A stretch of DNA of 64,000 bases from Chryseobacterium soli. GTDB lineage: Bacteria; Bacteroidota; Bacteroidia; Flavobacteriales; Weeksellaceae. This document shows, in pieces, positions 16,616 through 26,015 of the stretch (its first letter is position 1; each line of letters opens with the position of its first letter). The translations under genes were made by a program, and so were the position numbers. Location of the stretch: assembly GCF_000737705.1 (NCBI RefSeq), contig NZ_JPRH01000003.1, positions 1-64,000 of the forward strand, written 5' to 3'. The notes below the pieces were generated by a model. That model was not told where the DNA came from. It made no database searches and was given only the letters and a program-made list of their open reading frames with translations.

Positions 16616-18127
16616 TTAGAATCCTAACCCTACAGCAAATGCTTTTACTGCATTCGGAAAATCAGCAAGCGGTGTTGCAGCTCCGTTGGAGGTATTTACC
16701 GTGTAGATTTTTGTGGAACCATTGACACTGGCCATTAAATATGCTTTTTGGCTTACACTTCCAATATCGAAACCATTAGCGTTACTTATATTGATTCCCA
16801 GAGAACCGGTTTCTGTTAAAGTACCATTATTCGGTGGATTTTGCTGATACAGCTTATCAGTGGTATGATCAATCACAAACAAAGTCGTTGTCGTAGTGCC
16901 TGCAAAATTATTGGTATAGGCAGCTGCGCTTATAGAGGGTATTCCCGGATTAAGCACTCCGTCTACTGCTGCTACAGTTCCGTCAGCGGGATTTAAACGT
17001 AGATTTTGTCCGGTATTGCTTACGATCCTTATTTTATCAACGCTTGGATTGAAATCAAATCCAAAATCCGTTCCTGCAAGAAGAGTGGGAAAAGGGGAGG
17101 TGCCTACTGCAGTTGCTGCACCCGTTCCAAGATTAATTGTATACAGTCTGCTGGAACTTCCTAAAGCATACAACTGGCCGTTTGCAGGACGGAAATCAAT
17201 TCCAAGAATATTCTCACCGGTTTGCAGGCCTGCAATGGTTTTAGATACCGGATTGGGGTTGTTGGGATTAAAGATTTGTAAATTATTAGAATTGTCAATC
17301 GCATAGGCAACTGCTTCAGTAGGAATCGCAAGATCCAGAATAGGCTGCTGAAGACTTCCCAGAGTAACAACCTTTCCGTTATTTAAATCCAATACATGAA
17401 GATGACCATTGGTTCCCGATTGGGTAGCGAGTAATGCAACACTATTGTCATATTTGATATCAAAAGCAGCCTGACCTGTGAAGGTTATTCCTAAATTACC
17501 AACTTCTACCAGCGTCCCATTGTTCGGTGGATCCTGTTTAAATAATTTACCGGAACTCATATCAATATCAAACAATGTAGTGGAAGAAGCGCCTGACTTG
17601 CTGTTGGTGTAAGCAACTCCGGCTATGGAAGGAGTTCCGGAACCATTAATATTCATATCTGTTGCGGCAACGGCTCCAGTTTCAGGATGTAGGCGAAGAT
17701 TTTGCCCGGTATTGCTCACCAACCGAATTCGGTCAACCGTTGGATTGAAGTCAATAGAAGCAAACGTTCCCGAAATAGCAGGAGAAAAAGCAGTAGTTCC
17801 CACCATTCTTGCTGTAGCATTCGAAAGGTTGATAATATAAAGCTTACTTGCATTGGATAAAGCGTACAGTTCGCCGGTGGCCGGTCTGAAATCGATGCTT
17901 AACAATTTTTCACCCGATGTAATACCTGTAATGGATGTTTTGGAAGTAAATGTGCTTGAATTTTTGGTATTAAAAGAAACCAGTTCATTAGTTCCTGTTA
18001 TTCCGTAAACCATAAGATCAGGTCCAATGATTGTATTTTCAGGCATGGGATTGTCGTCAGAATTATGACACGAAAAGAAGATGGTAAAGGCAAAAAATGC
18101 TAAATAAAGAGGTAATAGTTTTTTCAT
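16616..18127 (-). CDS. DUF4394 lipoprotein with two tandem repeats
   Basis: 503 residues. Lipoprotein signal with Cys20 (IFFSC) followed by Asp-rich linker. Two homologous halves of ~225 residues each contain the DUF4394 features: DFRPA-GELYALS-like start, (A/S)FDFNPxVDRIRLVSNTGQN and TTLFDID-like strands; a beta-propeller-like fold is likely. Surface or periplasmic location expected. Function unknown. Single gene, convergent with czcA. The repeated arrangement suggests internal duplication. Confidence 0.8.
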   Translation of the reverse strand: MKKLLPLYLAFFAFTIFFSCHNSDDNPMPENTIIGPDLMVYGITGTNELVSFNTKNSSTFTSKTSITGITSGEKLLSIDFRPATGELYALSNASKLYIINLSNATARMVGTTAFSPAISGTFASIDFNPTVDRIRLVSNTGQNLRLHPETGAVAATDMNINGSGTPSIAGVAYTNSKSGASSTTLFDIDMSSGKLFKQDPPNNGTLVEVGNLGITFTGQAAFDIKYDNSVALLATQSGTNGHLHVLDLNNGKVVTLGSLQQPILDLAIPTEAVAYAIDNSNNLQIFNPNNPNPVSKTIAGLQTGENILGIDFRPANGQLYALGSSSRLYTINLGTGAATAVGTSPFPTLLAGTDFGFDFNPSVDKIRIVSNTGQNLRLNPADGTVAAVDGVLNPGIPSISAAAYTNNFAGTTTTTLFVIDHTTDKLYQQNPPNNGTLTETGSLGINISNANGFDIGSVSQKAYLMASVNGSTKIYTVNTSNGAATPLADFPNAVKAFAVGLGF

Positions 18128-18504
18128 AATACATATTTTATGGATTCATATTCTATATACGATATAAAATGTATTGTGGATTTTGATATGTTTTTTTACA
18201 CTATACCTTTTAATAAAAGTTCATAAAAGGATAAAACATGTTCCTGAAAATCAGACGAAAAGAAGAAAAACCAACAAAAGAGGGACCTGTTTTTGTTAAA
18301 ACATTCGTTAAAATAGAGAGTAAGGATTTTTTAAATAGAGATTTTTGTGTAGATTTGCAGTCTCAATTATAGAAATATATAGAGTTTGTAATTCTTTGGA
18401 TTTGAATATTGATTTTTTTGTATAAAAAAGTTTTTAGTATTTAAAAATTCATTATATTTGCACACCGAAAATTTGAATAAACAATAAATAAATAATTTTA
18501 AATC
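18128..18504. other. Intergenic region with candidate tuf promoters
   Basis: 377 bases without a gene. Two elements of the form TAnnTTTG face tuf: TAGATTTG at 18350-18357 and TATATTTG at 18453-18460, the latter 44 bases before the ATG. Neither has a clean TTG at -33. A short inverted repeat (CCTTTT/AAAAGG near 18205-18230) is also visible. Nothing else recognised. Confidence 0.5.
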
Positions 18505-19716
18505 ATGGCAAAGGAAACGTTTAATCGTAACAAACCACACTTGAACATTGGTACTATTGGTCACGTTGACCATGGTAAAACTACTCTTACAGCTGCTATT
18601 TCTGCTGTATTAGCGAGCAAAGGTCTTGCTGAGAAAAAAGATTTCTCTTCTATTGACTCTGCTCCAGAAGAAAAAGAAAGAGGTATTACTATCAATACGG
18701 CTCACATTGAGTACGAAACTGAAAATAGACATTACGCTCACGTTGACTGTCCAGGTCACGCGGATTACGTAAAGAACATGGTAACTGGTGCTGCTCAGAT
18801 GGACGGTGCAATCGTAGTATGTGCTGCTACTGACGGACCAATGCCTCAAACTAGAGAACACATCTTGCTTTGCCGTCAGGTAAACGTACCTAGAATCGTT
18901 GTTTTCATGAACAAAGTTGACATGGTGGATGATCCAGAATTGTTAGAGCTTGTTGAAATGGAACTTAGAGACTTATTGTCTACTTACGATTTCGACGGAG
19001 ATAACTCTCCAGTAATTCAAGGTTCTGCACTTGGAGCACTTACTGCAGCTACTGCAACTCCTGTTAACACAGAAGATAAGTGGTTCAAAAGTGTTGAAGA
19101 ATTAATGAATGCTGTTGATACTTGGATCGAGCAACCACCAAGAGATACAGATAAGCCATTCTTGATGCCAATCGAAGACGTATTCTCTATTACAGGTAGA
19201 GGTACTGTTGCAACTGGTAGAATCGAGGCTGGTATTATCAACACAGGTGATCCTGTTGATATCATCGGTATGGGTGAAGAAAAATTAACTTCTACAATTA
19301 CAGGAGTTGAGATGTTCAGAAAAATCCTAGACAGAGGTGAAGCTGGTGATAACGTAGGTCTATTGTTGAGAGGTATTGAAAAAACTGACATCAAGAGAGG
19401 TATGGTTATCGCTAAGAAAGACTCTGTGAAGCCACACAAAAAATTCAAAGCATCTGTTTATATCCTTTCTAAGGAAGAAGGTGGACGTCACACTCCATTC
19501 CACAACAAGTACCGTCCTCAGTTCTACGTAAGAACTACTGACGTTACAGGTGAGATCTTCTTACCAGAAGGTGTAGAAATGGTAATGCCTGGTGATAACT
19601 TAGAAATCACTGTAGAATTGTTACAACCAATCGCTCTTAACGTAGGTCTTAGATTTGCGATCAGAGAAGGAGGTAGAACAGTTGGTTCAGGTCAGGTTAC
19701 TGAAATCTTAGACTAA
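18505..19716 (+). CDS. tuf: Elongation factor Tu
   Basis: 403 residues. GTPase domain with G1 GHVDHGKT (19-26), switch I RGITIN, DCPGH, and NKVD motif; beta-barrel domains 2 and 3 follow, ending in VTEILD-like. It delivers aminoacyl-tRNA to the ribosome. Codon use is strongly biased as in highly expressed genes. Slightly longer than E. coli EF-Tu because of a short insertion in the G domain (around [11 protein letters not shown]), usual in Bacteroidota. Followed by terminator, tRNA-Trp, secE and nusG. Confidence 0.97.
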   Translation: MAKETFNRNKPHLNIGTIGHVDHGKTTLTAAISAVLASKGLAEKKDFSSIDSAPEEKERGITINTAHIEYETENRHYAHVDCPGHADYVKNMVTGAAQMDGAIVVCAATDGPMPQTREHILLCRQVNVPRIVVFMNKVDMVDDPELLELVEMELRDLLSTYDFDGDNSPVIQGSALGALTAATATPVNTEDKWFKSVEELMNAVDTWIEQPPRDTDKPFLMPIEDVFSITGRGTVATGRIEAGIINTGDPVDIIGMGEEKLTSTITGVEMFRKILDRGEAGDNVGLLLRGIEKTDIKRGMVIAKKDSVKPHKKFKASVYILSKEEGGRHTPFHNKYRPQFYVRTTDVTGEIFLPEGVEMVMPGDNLEITVELLQPIALNVGLRFAIREGGRTVGSGQVTEILD

Positions 19717-19735
19717 TCATCTTAAAATAAATAAG

Positions 19736-19764
19736 GCTTCCGTAAGGAATTACGGAAGCTTTTT
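19736..19764 (+). terminator. tuf terminator
   Basis: Perfect 10-bp stem GCTTCCGTAA/TTACGGAAGC, loop GGAA, then Ts. Only 4 bases before tRNA-Trp. Confidence 0.85.
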
Positions 19765-19768
19765 ATCT

Positions 19769-19839
19769 ACGGGCATCGTCCAATGGTAGGATACCGGTCT
19801 CCAAAACCGTTGATCAGGGTTCGAATCCTTGTGCCCGTG
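19769..19839 (+). tRNA. tRNA-Trp (CCA)
   Basis: 71 bases; acceptor ACGGGCA/TGCCCGT, D arm GTCC/GGAT, anticodon loop CTCCAAA (CCA), T arm CAGGG/CCTTG. Position between tuf and secE is usual in Bacteroidota. Confidence 0.93.
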
Positions 19840-19851
19840 CAAATATAAATT

Positions 19852-20058
19852 ATGAGTTCATTAATTGATTTTTTAAAAGGTTCTTATAACGAATTCAGAC
19901 ATAAAGTTGAATGGCCGAAGTGGGCTGACCTGCAGTCTTCTACCATCGTAGTGACTATAGCGACAGTTATTTTGGCATTATTTACCTTTGGAGTTGATGA
20001 ATTGTTTTCAAAAGCAATCAGCAACATAATAGGAATACTCATCAACTTGTTCAACTAA
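19852..20058 (+). CDS. secE: Preprotein translocase subunit SecE
   Basis: 68 residues, the single-span short SecE. N-terminal amphipathic helix with the conserved EFRHKVEWPKWADL segment, then one membrane helix (~33-58). It stabilises SecY in the inner membrane. Starts 12 bases after tRNA-Trp and lies 19 bases before nusG, the near-universal partner. Confidence 0.93.
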   Translation: MSSLIDFLKGSYNEFRHKVEWPKWADLQSSTIVVTIATVILALFTFGVDELFSKAISNIIGILINLFN

Positions 20059-20077
20059 CAAAAAGTATTTTCCCATA

Positions 20078-20620
20078 ATGAGCGAATTGAAATGGTATGT
20101 GCTGAAAGCAATCAGCGGACAGGAAAATAAAGTGAAAAACTATATTGAGACAGAAATCAAACGTTTAGGGTTTGAGCAGTACGTTACTCAAGTGGTTATT
20201 CCTATGGAAAAGGTAATTCAGATTAGAAACGGTAAAAAAGTTCCTAAAGAAAGACCTTACTATCCTGGTTACTTAATGATCGAAGCAGAATTGATGGGTG
20301 AAATTCCTCATGCGATTAAGAACATCCCTGGTGTAATCTCTTTCTTGAGTTTAACCAAAGGTGGAGATCCTGTTCCAATGAGAAAATCTGAGGTAAACAG
20401 AATGTTAGGAAGAATGGACGAGCTTTCTGAATTTGCAAGTGATGTTGAAATTCCATTCGTGGTAGGTGAAAACGTTAAAGTAATTGACGGACCCTTCAAT
20501 GGATTTAACGGAACTGTTGAAAAAATTCTTGAAGACAAAAAGAAAATTGAAGTTTCTGTACTTATCTTCGGTAGAAAAACTCCAATGGAGCTTAGCTACA
20601 TGCAGGTAGAAAAAGTATAA
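20078..20620 (+). CDS. nusG: Transcription termination/antitermination factor NusG
   Basis: 180 residues: NGN domain (WYVLKAISGQENKVK start, residues ~1-115) and C-terminal KOW domain (~125-180, with VKVIDGPFNGFNGTVE). Binds the RNA polymerase clamp and, through KOW, Rho or S10. Cotranscribed with secE. A strong terminator follows, separating it from rplK. Confidence 0.95.
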   Translation: MSELKWYVLKAISGQENKVKNYIETEIKRLGFEQYVTQVVIPMEKVIQIRNGKKVPKERPYYPGYLMIEAELMGEIPHAIKNIPGVISFLSLTKGGDPVPMRKSEVNRMLGRMDELSEFASDVEIPFVVGENVKVIDGPFNGFNGTVEKILEDKKKIEVSVLIFGRKTPMELSYMQVEKV

Positions 20621-20637
20621 ACGAAAACAATACATAC

Positions 20638-20675
20638 AAGAAAAGCGGATTTTTTAATCCGCTTTTCTTATTTTT
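20638..20675 (+). terminator. nusG terminator
   Basis: Perfect 14-bp stem (20638-20651 with 20656-20669) containing GCGGATT/AATCCGC and a T tract. Confidence 0.85.
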
Positions 20676-20694
20676 GTCTATTAGAAGTTTATAT

Positions 20695-21954
20695 ATGTTG
20701 AGTCCCCAAAAAATGCGCTTTGCAGATTTTTTTCTTAATTGGAAAACCTTTCTTATTTTTAATGTACTTATTTTCGCAATTAAAATTTTCTTTTCAGTAT
20801 ATCACAATTTTAGTGCTGAGTATTTTGAAGATTGGAGAATTGCTAAAAATGTAGCTCTGGATGAAGTATATTCATTAAATTTGAAATACGGTAGTTCTGC
20901 ATATAAGCTTCCTGTTTATCCCTTGTTTTTAAGCTTTTTTATAAAAATATTCGGAGCTCTGGGGGCTGTGAAGTTTATTATTATTACCCAGCACATTTTT
21001 TATTTTAGTATTCCTGTTGTAATCATTAAAACTTTTGAAAACTTAAATTTGAAAGTCGCAGGCTTTTTATCTGCCTATCTTTTTATTTTTTCTCCGTCAT
21101 ATTTTTATTATTCCAATATTCTGGAGGCAACTAACCTATTTATTTTGTTTTTTGCTGTTTGGCTCTATCTTTATTCAGAATTGTGGATGCAAAGGAGATC
21201 ACTCTGGAAGTTAATAACCTTTTCCGTGATGACGGCTATATTGGCATTAACTCAGGTGGTGGCTATACCTCTTATGATATTAATGATTTTACTTCTATTT
21301 TTTTATAAAAAACTTTTAGTAAAAAATATAGCACTTGTTTTTTTAATAGCCGGGATTTGCTATTCTCCTTGGGTAATTCGGAATTATATTAGTTTTGATA
21401 AACTAGTGATGAGTAAATCTCCCGTTTGGCAGAATATATATCTGGGATATGTTTCAGAATATCAGATCCTACCGGATAATCATTTTATTACTGAGCAGGA
21501 TGAGAAAAAAATTGCTGTTCATATAGGGGAAAATGATGAATTTGTAGGGGAACAGATTTATGAAAATGAAGTTCATAAGATCATTGAAGCAGATCAGTGG
21601 GCGCCCCTAAAGAAAGGAATCAATAACCTGATCAGTTTATGGTATGTTCCTAAAAGATATTTTGATGATAATAGTTTATCCATCCTCGTTGGAAGAAAAG
21701 CCTATGTGATGATCATTAATATTTTATTATTGTTAAGCTTACTATACTTTTTTAAAAATAACAAATCACTTTTCCTGTTTCTGTGTGTCGTATTTGCCGG
21801 CTTTACCTTTCCTTATCTGGTAGGGCATGCAGCGAATATCCGGTTTAAACTGGATTTTGAATGGATACAAAACTCAGTAATTGCATTATTTATATTTTTG
21901 AAATATTTAAACAAAAAACAACCATCTGACAAAGAAACAGTGAATTTGTTTTAA
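20695..21954 (+). CDS. Polytopic membrane protein, glycosyltransferase family 39 (ArnT/PMT)-like
   Basis: 419 residues from ATG 20695; an in-frame TTG at 20674 lies in the nusG terminator tail and is unlikely. About nine to ten hydrophobic helices. The first loop holds an acidic pair in AEYFEDWRIA and the segment KLPVYPLFLSFFIKIFG resembles the P-x-YP-x-F loop of ArnT/GT39 enzymes, which transfer sugars from polyprenyl phosphates outside the membrane. Substrate unknown. It lies alone between nusG and rplK, breaking the usual contiguous order. Followed by a hairpin terminator. Confidence 0.6.
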   Translation: MLSPQKMRFADFFLNWKTFLIFNVLIFAIKIFFSVYHNFSAEYFEDWRIAKNVALDEVYSLNLKYGSSAYKLPVYPLFLSFFIKIFGALGAVKFIIITQHIFYFSIPVVIIKTFENLNLKVAGFLSAYLFIFSPSYFYYSNILEATNLFILFFAVWLYLYSELWMQRRSLWKLITFSVMTAILALTQVVAIPLMILMILLLFFYKKLLVKNIALVFLIAGICYSPWVIRNYISFDKLVMSKSPVWQNIYLGYVSEYQILPDNHFITEQDEKKIAVHIGENDEFVGEQIYENEVHKIIEADQWAPLKKGINNLISLWYVPKRYFDDNSLSILVGRKAYVMIINILLLLSLLYFFKNNKSLFLFLCVVFAGFTFPYLVGHAANIRFKLDFEWIQNSVIALFIFLKYLNKKQPSDKETVNLF

Positions 21955-22260
21955 CTGATTATCTATATAAAAATTGAAGATCATTTTGTCAAAAATGATC
22001 TTTTTGTTTAGTAGACTTTCTGTATTATTTTGAAACTTGTTTAATGATCTGCTAAACTCATTTGTGCTGAATGTTATTTTTTCAAATGTTATATCTTAAA
22101 ATTTACATCAGAATACAATTTAGTTTCATCGAATGCAATCAACTTAAAAGAAACCTATCTGCAGTATTCAGGGTTAAATTTTCTTAAAGTATATCTTTAG
22201 TTTGAGAAATATTATTTAAATTTATAGAGTAAACTAAAACCTAAACCTAAAATTAATAAC
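21955..22260. other. Intergenic region with terminator
   Basis: 306 bases. A terminator lies at its left end: AAGATCATTTT (21978-21988) pairs with AAAATGATCTT (21992-22002), then Ts. No clear TAnnTTTG promoter for the next gene was found. Confidence 0.6.
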
Positions 22261-23013
22261 ATGAAGAAAATTTTTCTTTTGACATTATTGTCATGTATGG
22301 CTTTTAATAAAGCACAGAGTTGGTCATTAACGGGTAACTCTGGAACAAATCCTGCAACAAACTTTATCGGGACAACAGATAATAAAGAGTTAGTCTTCAA
22401 GACTAATAATGAGGAGCGTTTTAAAATTGCTGATGGCAGGGCGTTTTTCAATATTAATACAATTGATGGAGATGGTATTGACATTATTGACAACACTCCG
22501 AACAAGAATAGTGGAACAGATGTGGTGTGGATTAAAAGTGTTCACCCTCAGGCTAATGATGTTGGGCTTTTAAGCATATCTACTGCAAACTGGCAGTATC
22601 CTATATTTTCTGCAAGAGAAAACGGAAAAATTCTAATGGGAGTTAATGCGTACAATTCTTCTCTGGCTTCTTGTACAGACTGCAGCAGTTACAGATTGTT
22701 TGTGAAGGATGGCATTAAAACTGAAAAAATTAAAGTGGAAATTGCCAGTGCTAATGGCTGGGCTGATTATGTATTCAGTGACAGTTATAAACTGCAGTCT
22801 TTAGATGAAGTAAAGAAATTTATCACATTAAATAAACACCTGCCTGAAGTTCCTTCTGCAGATGAAGTTGTAAAAAACGGGGTTGAATTAAAGGAAATGA
22901 ATGTCCTTTTATTGAAAAAAATAGAGGAACTTACCTTGCATCTGATTGATTTGAATGAAAAGATTGAAAAGCAGGACAAAAAAATACAACAATTAGAAAA
23001 ACATAAATTATGA
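22261..23013 (+). CDS. Secreted tail-fibre-like protein with C-terminal coiled coil
   Basis: 250 residues. Signal peptide ~1-19. The stretch with GTTDNKELVFKTNNE and ERFKI is the repeated signature of Bacteroidota cell-surface 'tail fibre' or peptidase S74-like proteins. The C-terminal part has SLDEVKKFITLNKHLPEVPS, typical just before the coiled coil in these proteins, then a ~40-residue Lys/Glu/Leu coiled coil. Probably a trimeric surface fibre; role unknown. It overlaps the metalloprotease gene by 4 bases (ATGA), so the two are translated together. Confidence 0.7.
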   Translation: MKKIFLLTLLSCMAFNKAQSWSLTGNSGTNPATNFIGTTDNKELVFKTNNEERFKIADGRAFFNINTIDGDGIDIIDNTPNKNSGTDVVWIKSVHPQANDVGLLSISTANWQYPIFSARENGKILMGVNAYNSSLASCTDCSSYRLFVKDGIKTEKIKVEIASANGWADYVFSDSYKLQSLDEVKKFITLNKHLPEVPSADEVVKNGVELKEMNVLLLKKIEELTLHLIDLNEKIEKQDKKIQQLEKHKL

Positions 23014-24614
23014 AAAAAATTCTCTTTTTCTTAATTGTATGCAATGTATTCGTTACTTTCAAATCACAGACAGACATTCAGTCAAGAAGCTGTATAATAG
23101 ATATCAGTAAGAAGAATTCTGCTAACGAATCCCAGAAAAACCTTCCGAATTGTGGCAATACATCGTTGTACTATAATCAGAATTATCATGATAATCCGCG
23201 ATATATTCCTAAGATAAGCGATGATGTGATCTATGTGAAATTGAATTTTATTTTCCCTACCAAACCGGATGGTACTGGTAATTTTGAACAGAATAATCCA
23301 GAACACACCGCGTTTCTTAACAGCTTTGTTGATATGATTAATTATCGGCTGGCCAATCTGGGGAGTCCGGTAAGCGGATGTGAAAACGCTTCCCAGCAGA
23401 TCTCTGATACCAAGATAAGAGTCATTGTCAATAAAATTTGGAAAGTAGATCCTGCATGGGATTATCTGGTAACAGGTTTTAACCCGGCCAACAATAATCC
23501 GTATGATAATAATAGTGTTTTAATACCGGGATCTACCTATTACTATTCTTATTATGATAATGATCCAAGCATCCCTCCCGGAATTAATATTACATTTGCC
23601 AATAACGGACAGATCTATTCTCAATTCCAAAATGGTAACTATAGCCAGATTCCTTTAGGCTGGGCCGCTTCAGAGTTTCCGCTTTATAATCAGTTTGATG
23701 CGAAATCAAGACAGTCCTGGCCGGATATTTATAATGGTTTTCTTTACAGGAAACATGATACCGTAGGCAATCCTGTTTTTGGAAGTCCTACCTGGGATAC
23801 GGTAAAGCAGTGGTATTATTCTGATTTGGGAGCGAGAGCTATGGTTCATGAATTAGGGCACAATCTGGGACTGTATCATCATGACTGCGGTTCAAATCTT
23901 ATGAGCTATTCAGCAGGGAATCATGATTATCTGAGTGTTGAAGATGTTTCAATGATGTTTCAAACGGCTTCAATAACAAATGTACGACAGTACTTCACAG
24001 AAAACTCATTTAAAAATACCTACTTGAACGTAAATTCTGATGAGCTGTGGGATATTAACTTCAGGAATTATTCCAATGTGAAAATTGATAATAATTCAAG
24101 TTTAAAAGCAACCTGCAAATTAATAATGGCCCCTCAAAGCAGGGTTGTTGTTAAAAGCGGAAGCAACTTTATCATTGAAGGTGCAGATGTGAGATCAGCA
24201 AACGATTCTTCCTGGAATGGTATAAAAGTAGAAGGAACCGGTTACTGTTTAATTTTACCTGATACAAAAATAGACAACGGGTATTTTTACGTCTATACGG
24301 ATAATACTCCTTTGCCGGGCGGTAAAGTGGCAGATAATCAGGTCATAAAACTGACAGCAAAAATGAAAGGAGATGAAAAAGTAGCAGCTGCCGATTCATT
24401 TAAAATTTATCCAAATCCTACCGGTGATTTTATTAATATCCAGACTGATGATGAAATAATATCAGTTTCAGTCTATAATGCTTCCGGACAGAGAATCATA
24501 AATCATACCGGGAAAGAAAAGAAAATAGATGTACAATCTATTCCGTCGGGAATGTATTTATTGGAAATCAAAACAAAAAATAAAGTGGTAACCGAAAAAT
24601 TTATTAAAAAATAA
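23010..24614 (+). CDS. Secreted zinc metalloprotease with T9SS sorting domain
   Basis: 534 residues. Signal peptide ~1-19. Metzincin motif HELGHNLGLYH with His280, Glu281, His284 and His290, followed by a Met-turn (Met298 in NLMSYS); resembles M43/M12-like peptidases. The C-terminal ~75 residues form a type A T9SS sorting domain (KIYPNPTGDF start, KKVVTEKFIKK-like basic end), so it should be exported by the type IX system and attached or released at the cell surface. Translationally coupled to the fibre-like gene, perhaps an exported pair. Confidence 0.85.
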   Translation: MKKILFFLIVCNVFVTFKSQTDIQSRSCIIDISKKNSANESQKNLPNCGNTSLYYNQNYHDNPRYIPKISDDVIYVKLNFIFPTKPDGTGNFEQNNPEHTAFLNSFVDMINYRLANLGSPVSGCENASQQISDTKIRVIVNKIWKVDPAWDYLVTGFNPANNNPYDNNSVLIPGSTYYYSYYDNDPSIPPGINITFANNGQIYSQFQNGNYSQIPLGWAASEFPLYNQFDAKSRQSWPDIYNGFLYRKHDTVGNPVFGSPTWDTVKQWYYSDLGARAMVHELGHNLGLYHHDCGSNLMSYSAGNHDYLSVEDVSMMFQTASITNVRQYFTENSFKNTYLNVNSDELWDINFRNYSNVKIDNNSSLKATCKLIMAPQSRVVVKSGSNFIIEGADVRSANDSSWNGIKVEGTGYCLILPDTKIDNGYFYVYTDNTPLPGGKVADNQVIKLTAKMKGDEKVAAADSFKIYPNPTGDFINIQTDDEIISVSVYNASGQRIINHTGKEKKIDVQSIPSGMYLLEIKTKNKVVTEKFIKK

Positions 24615-24644
24615 TAATAAAGCAATTAATTGTTAGTAAGAAAA

Positions 24645-24680
24645 AAATTACTGTTCAGAAATGAGCAGTAATTTTTTTTA
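24645..24680 (+). terminator. Terminator behind metalloprotease
   Basis: AAATTACTG pairs with CAGTAATTT around a partly paired loop, followed by eight Ts. Confidence 0.75.
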
Positions 24681-24723
24681 AGTACATATTTAACTTTTAT
24701 TCATGCATTTAGAGAATTAATAT

Positions 24724-24753
24724 TTGGTAATTCAAAAATATTTCATAATTTTG
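24724..24753 (+). promoter_or_regulatory. rplK operon promoter
   Basis: TTG at 24724-24726, 19 bases, TAATTTTG at 24746-24753: full consensus. Gives a leader of about 90 bases. Confidence 0.75.
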
Positions 24754-24763
24754 CAGTCCGAAA

Positions 24764-24798
24764 AGTAGGCTTACTATATGTGAGTGCGGTAACCTGCT
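24764..24798 (+). promoter_or_regulatory. Candidate L1-binding leader of rplK-rplA
   Basis: AGTAGG (24764-24769) pairs with CCTGCT (24793-24798); inside, CTTAC (24770-24774) pairs with GTGAG (24780-24784), leaving a one-sided bulge TGCGGTAA. A hairpin with an asymmetric loop at this place is what the ribosomal protein L1 autoregulatory site of other bacteria looks like. Fold done by eye. Confidence 0.45.
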
Positions 24799-24850
24799 GA
24801 ATAAATAATGCTTCCAAACTCATTAATTATTCAAATTTAAAAAATAAAAA

Positions 24851-25294
24851 ATGGCTAAAAAAGTCTTTAAAATGGTAAAGCTTCAGGTGAAGGGAGGGGC
24901 AGCAAACCCGTCTCCACCAGTAGGTCCTGCATTAGGTTCTGCCGGTGTAAACATCATGGAGTTTTGTAAACAATTTAACGGAAGAACTCAGGATAAGCCT
25001 GGGCAAGTTTTGCCAGTAGTAATTACTGTATACGAAGACAAGTCTTTTGAATTCGTAATCAAAACTCCTCCTGCTGCAATTCAGTTAATGGATGCTGCAA
25101 AAATCAAAGGAGGTTCCGGGGAACCAAACAGAAACAAAGTAGGTGCTGTATCTTGGGAACAAGTAAAGAAAATTGCTGAAGATAAAATGGTTGATCTTAA
25201 CTGTTTTACTTTAGACTCTGCTCTTTCTATGGTTGCAGGTACTGCTAGATCTATGGGATTGAGAGTAACAGGAACAAAACCAACTAACGCTTAA
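24851..25294 (+). CDS. rplK: 50S ribosomal protein L11
   Basis: 147 residues. N-terminal domain with the Pro-rich [10 protein letters not shown] segment that contacts factors, C-terminal rRNA-binding domain with GTARSMGL. It binds 23S rRNA helices 43/44. Head of the rplKAJL cluster with its own consensus promoter and a possibly L1-responsive leader. Next gene 11 bases on. Confidence 0.97.
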   Translation: MAKKVFKMVKLQVKGGAANPSPPVGPALGSAGVNIMEFCKQFNGRTQDKPGQVLPVVITVYEDKSFEFVIKTPPAAIQLMDAAKIKGGSGEPNRNKVGAVSWEQVKKIAEDKMVDLNCFTLDSALSMVAGTARSMGLRVTGTKPTNA

Positions 25295-25305
25295 AACTTA
25301 GAGAA

Positions 25306-25998
25306 ATGGCAAAATTAACGAAGAAGCAAAAAGAAGCTTTAAGCAAGGTAGAAAAAGGTAGAGTTTATAGCCTTGACGAAGGGTCAGCTCTTGTAAAAGA
25401 AGTAAATACTGCAAAGTTTGATGCTTCTATAGATATCGCTGTTAGATTGGGTGTAGATCCAAGAAAAGCAAACCAAATGGTAAGAGGTGTTGTATCTCTT
25501 CCACATGGAACTGGTAAAGATGTTAAAGTATTAGCTCTTGTAACTCCGGATAAAGAAGCTGAAGCTAAAGAAGCGGGTGCTGATTATGTGGGTCTTGACG
25601 AATATTTACAAAAAATAAAAGAAGGTTGGACAGACGTTGACGTTATCGTTACTATGCCAGCTGTTATGGGTAAATTAGGACCTTTAGGTAGAGTATTAGG
25701 ACCAAGAGGTTTGATGCCTAACCCTAAATCAGGTACTGTAACTATGGAAATTGGTAAAGCAGTAGCTGAAGTAAAAGCAGGTAAAATTGACTTCAAAGTA
25801 GATAAGTATGGTATTATCCATGCTGGTATCGGTAAAGTATCTTTTGATGCTGATAAATTGAAGGAAAATGCTCAGGAGTTAATCTCGACATTGATCAAAA
25901 TGAAGCCTACTGCTGCTAAAGGAACTTATGTAAAAAGCATTTATTTGTCTTCTACAATGAGCCCAGGTATTGCAATTGATACTAAATCTGTTAACTAA
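25306..25998 (+). CDS. rplA: 50S ribosomal protein L1
   Basis: 230 residues, usual length. Conserved [14 protein letters not shown] and [13 protein letters not shown] motifs. Part of the mobile L1 stalk on 23S helices 76-78; in many bacteria it represses its own mRNA by binding the leader. Seventeen bases separate it from rplJ. Confidence 0.97.
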   Translation: MAKLTKKQKEALSKVEKGRVYSLDEGSALVKEVNTAKFDASIDIAVRLGVDPRKANQMVRGVVSLPHGTGKDVKVLALVTPDKEAEAKEAGADYVGLDEYLQKIKEGWTDVDVIVTMPAVMGKLGPLGRVLGPRGLMPNPKSGTVTMEIGKAVAEVKAGKIDFKVDKYGIIHAGIGKVSFDADKLKENAQELISTLIKMKPTAAKGTYVKSIYLSSTMSPGIAIDTKSVN

Positions 25999-26015
25999 TA
26001 TAAATCCTTAAGACA

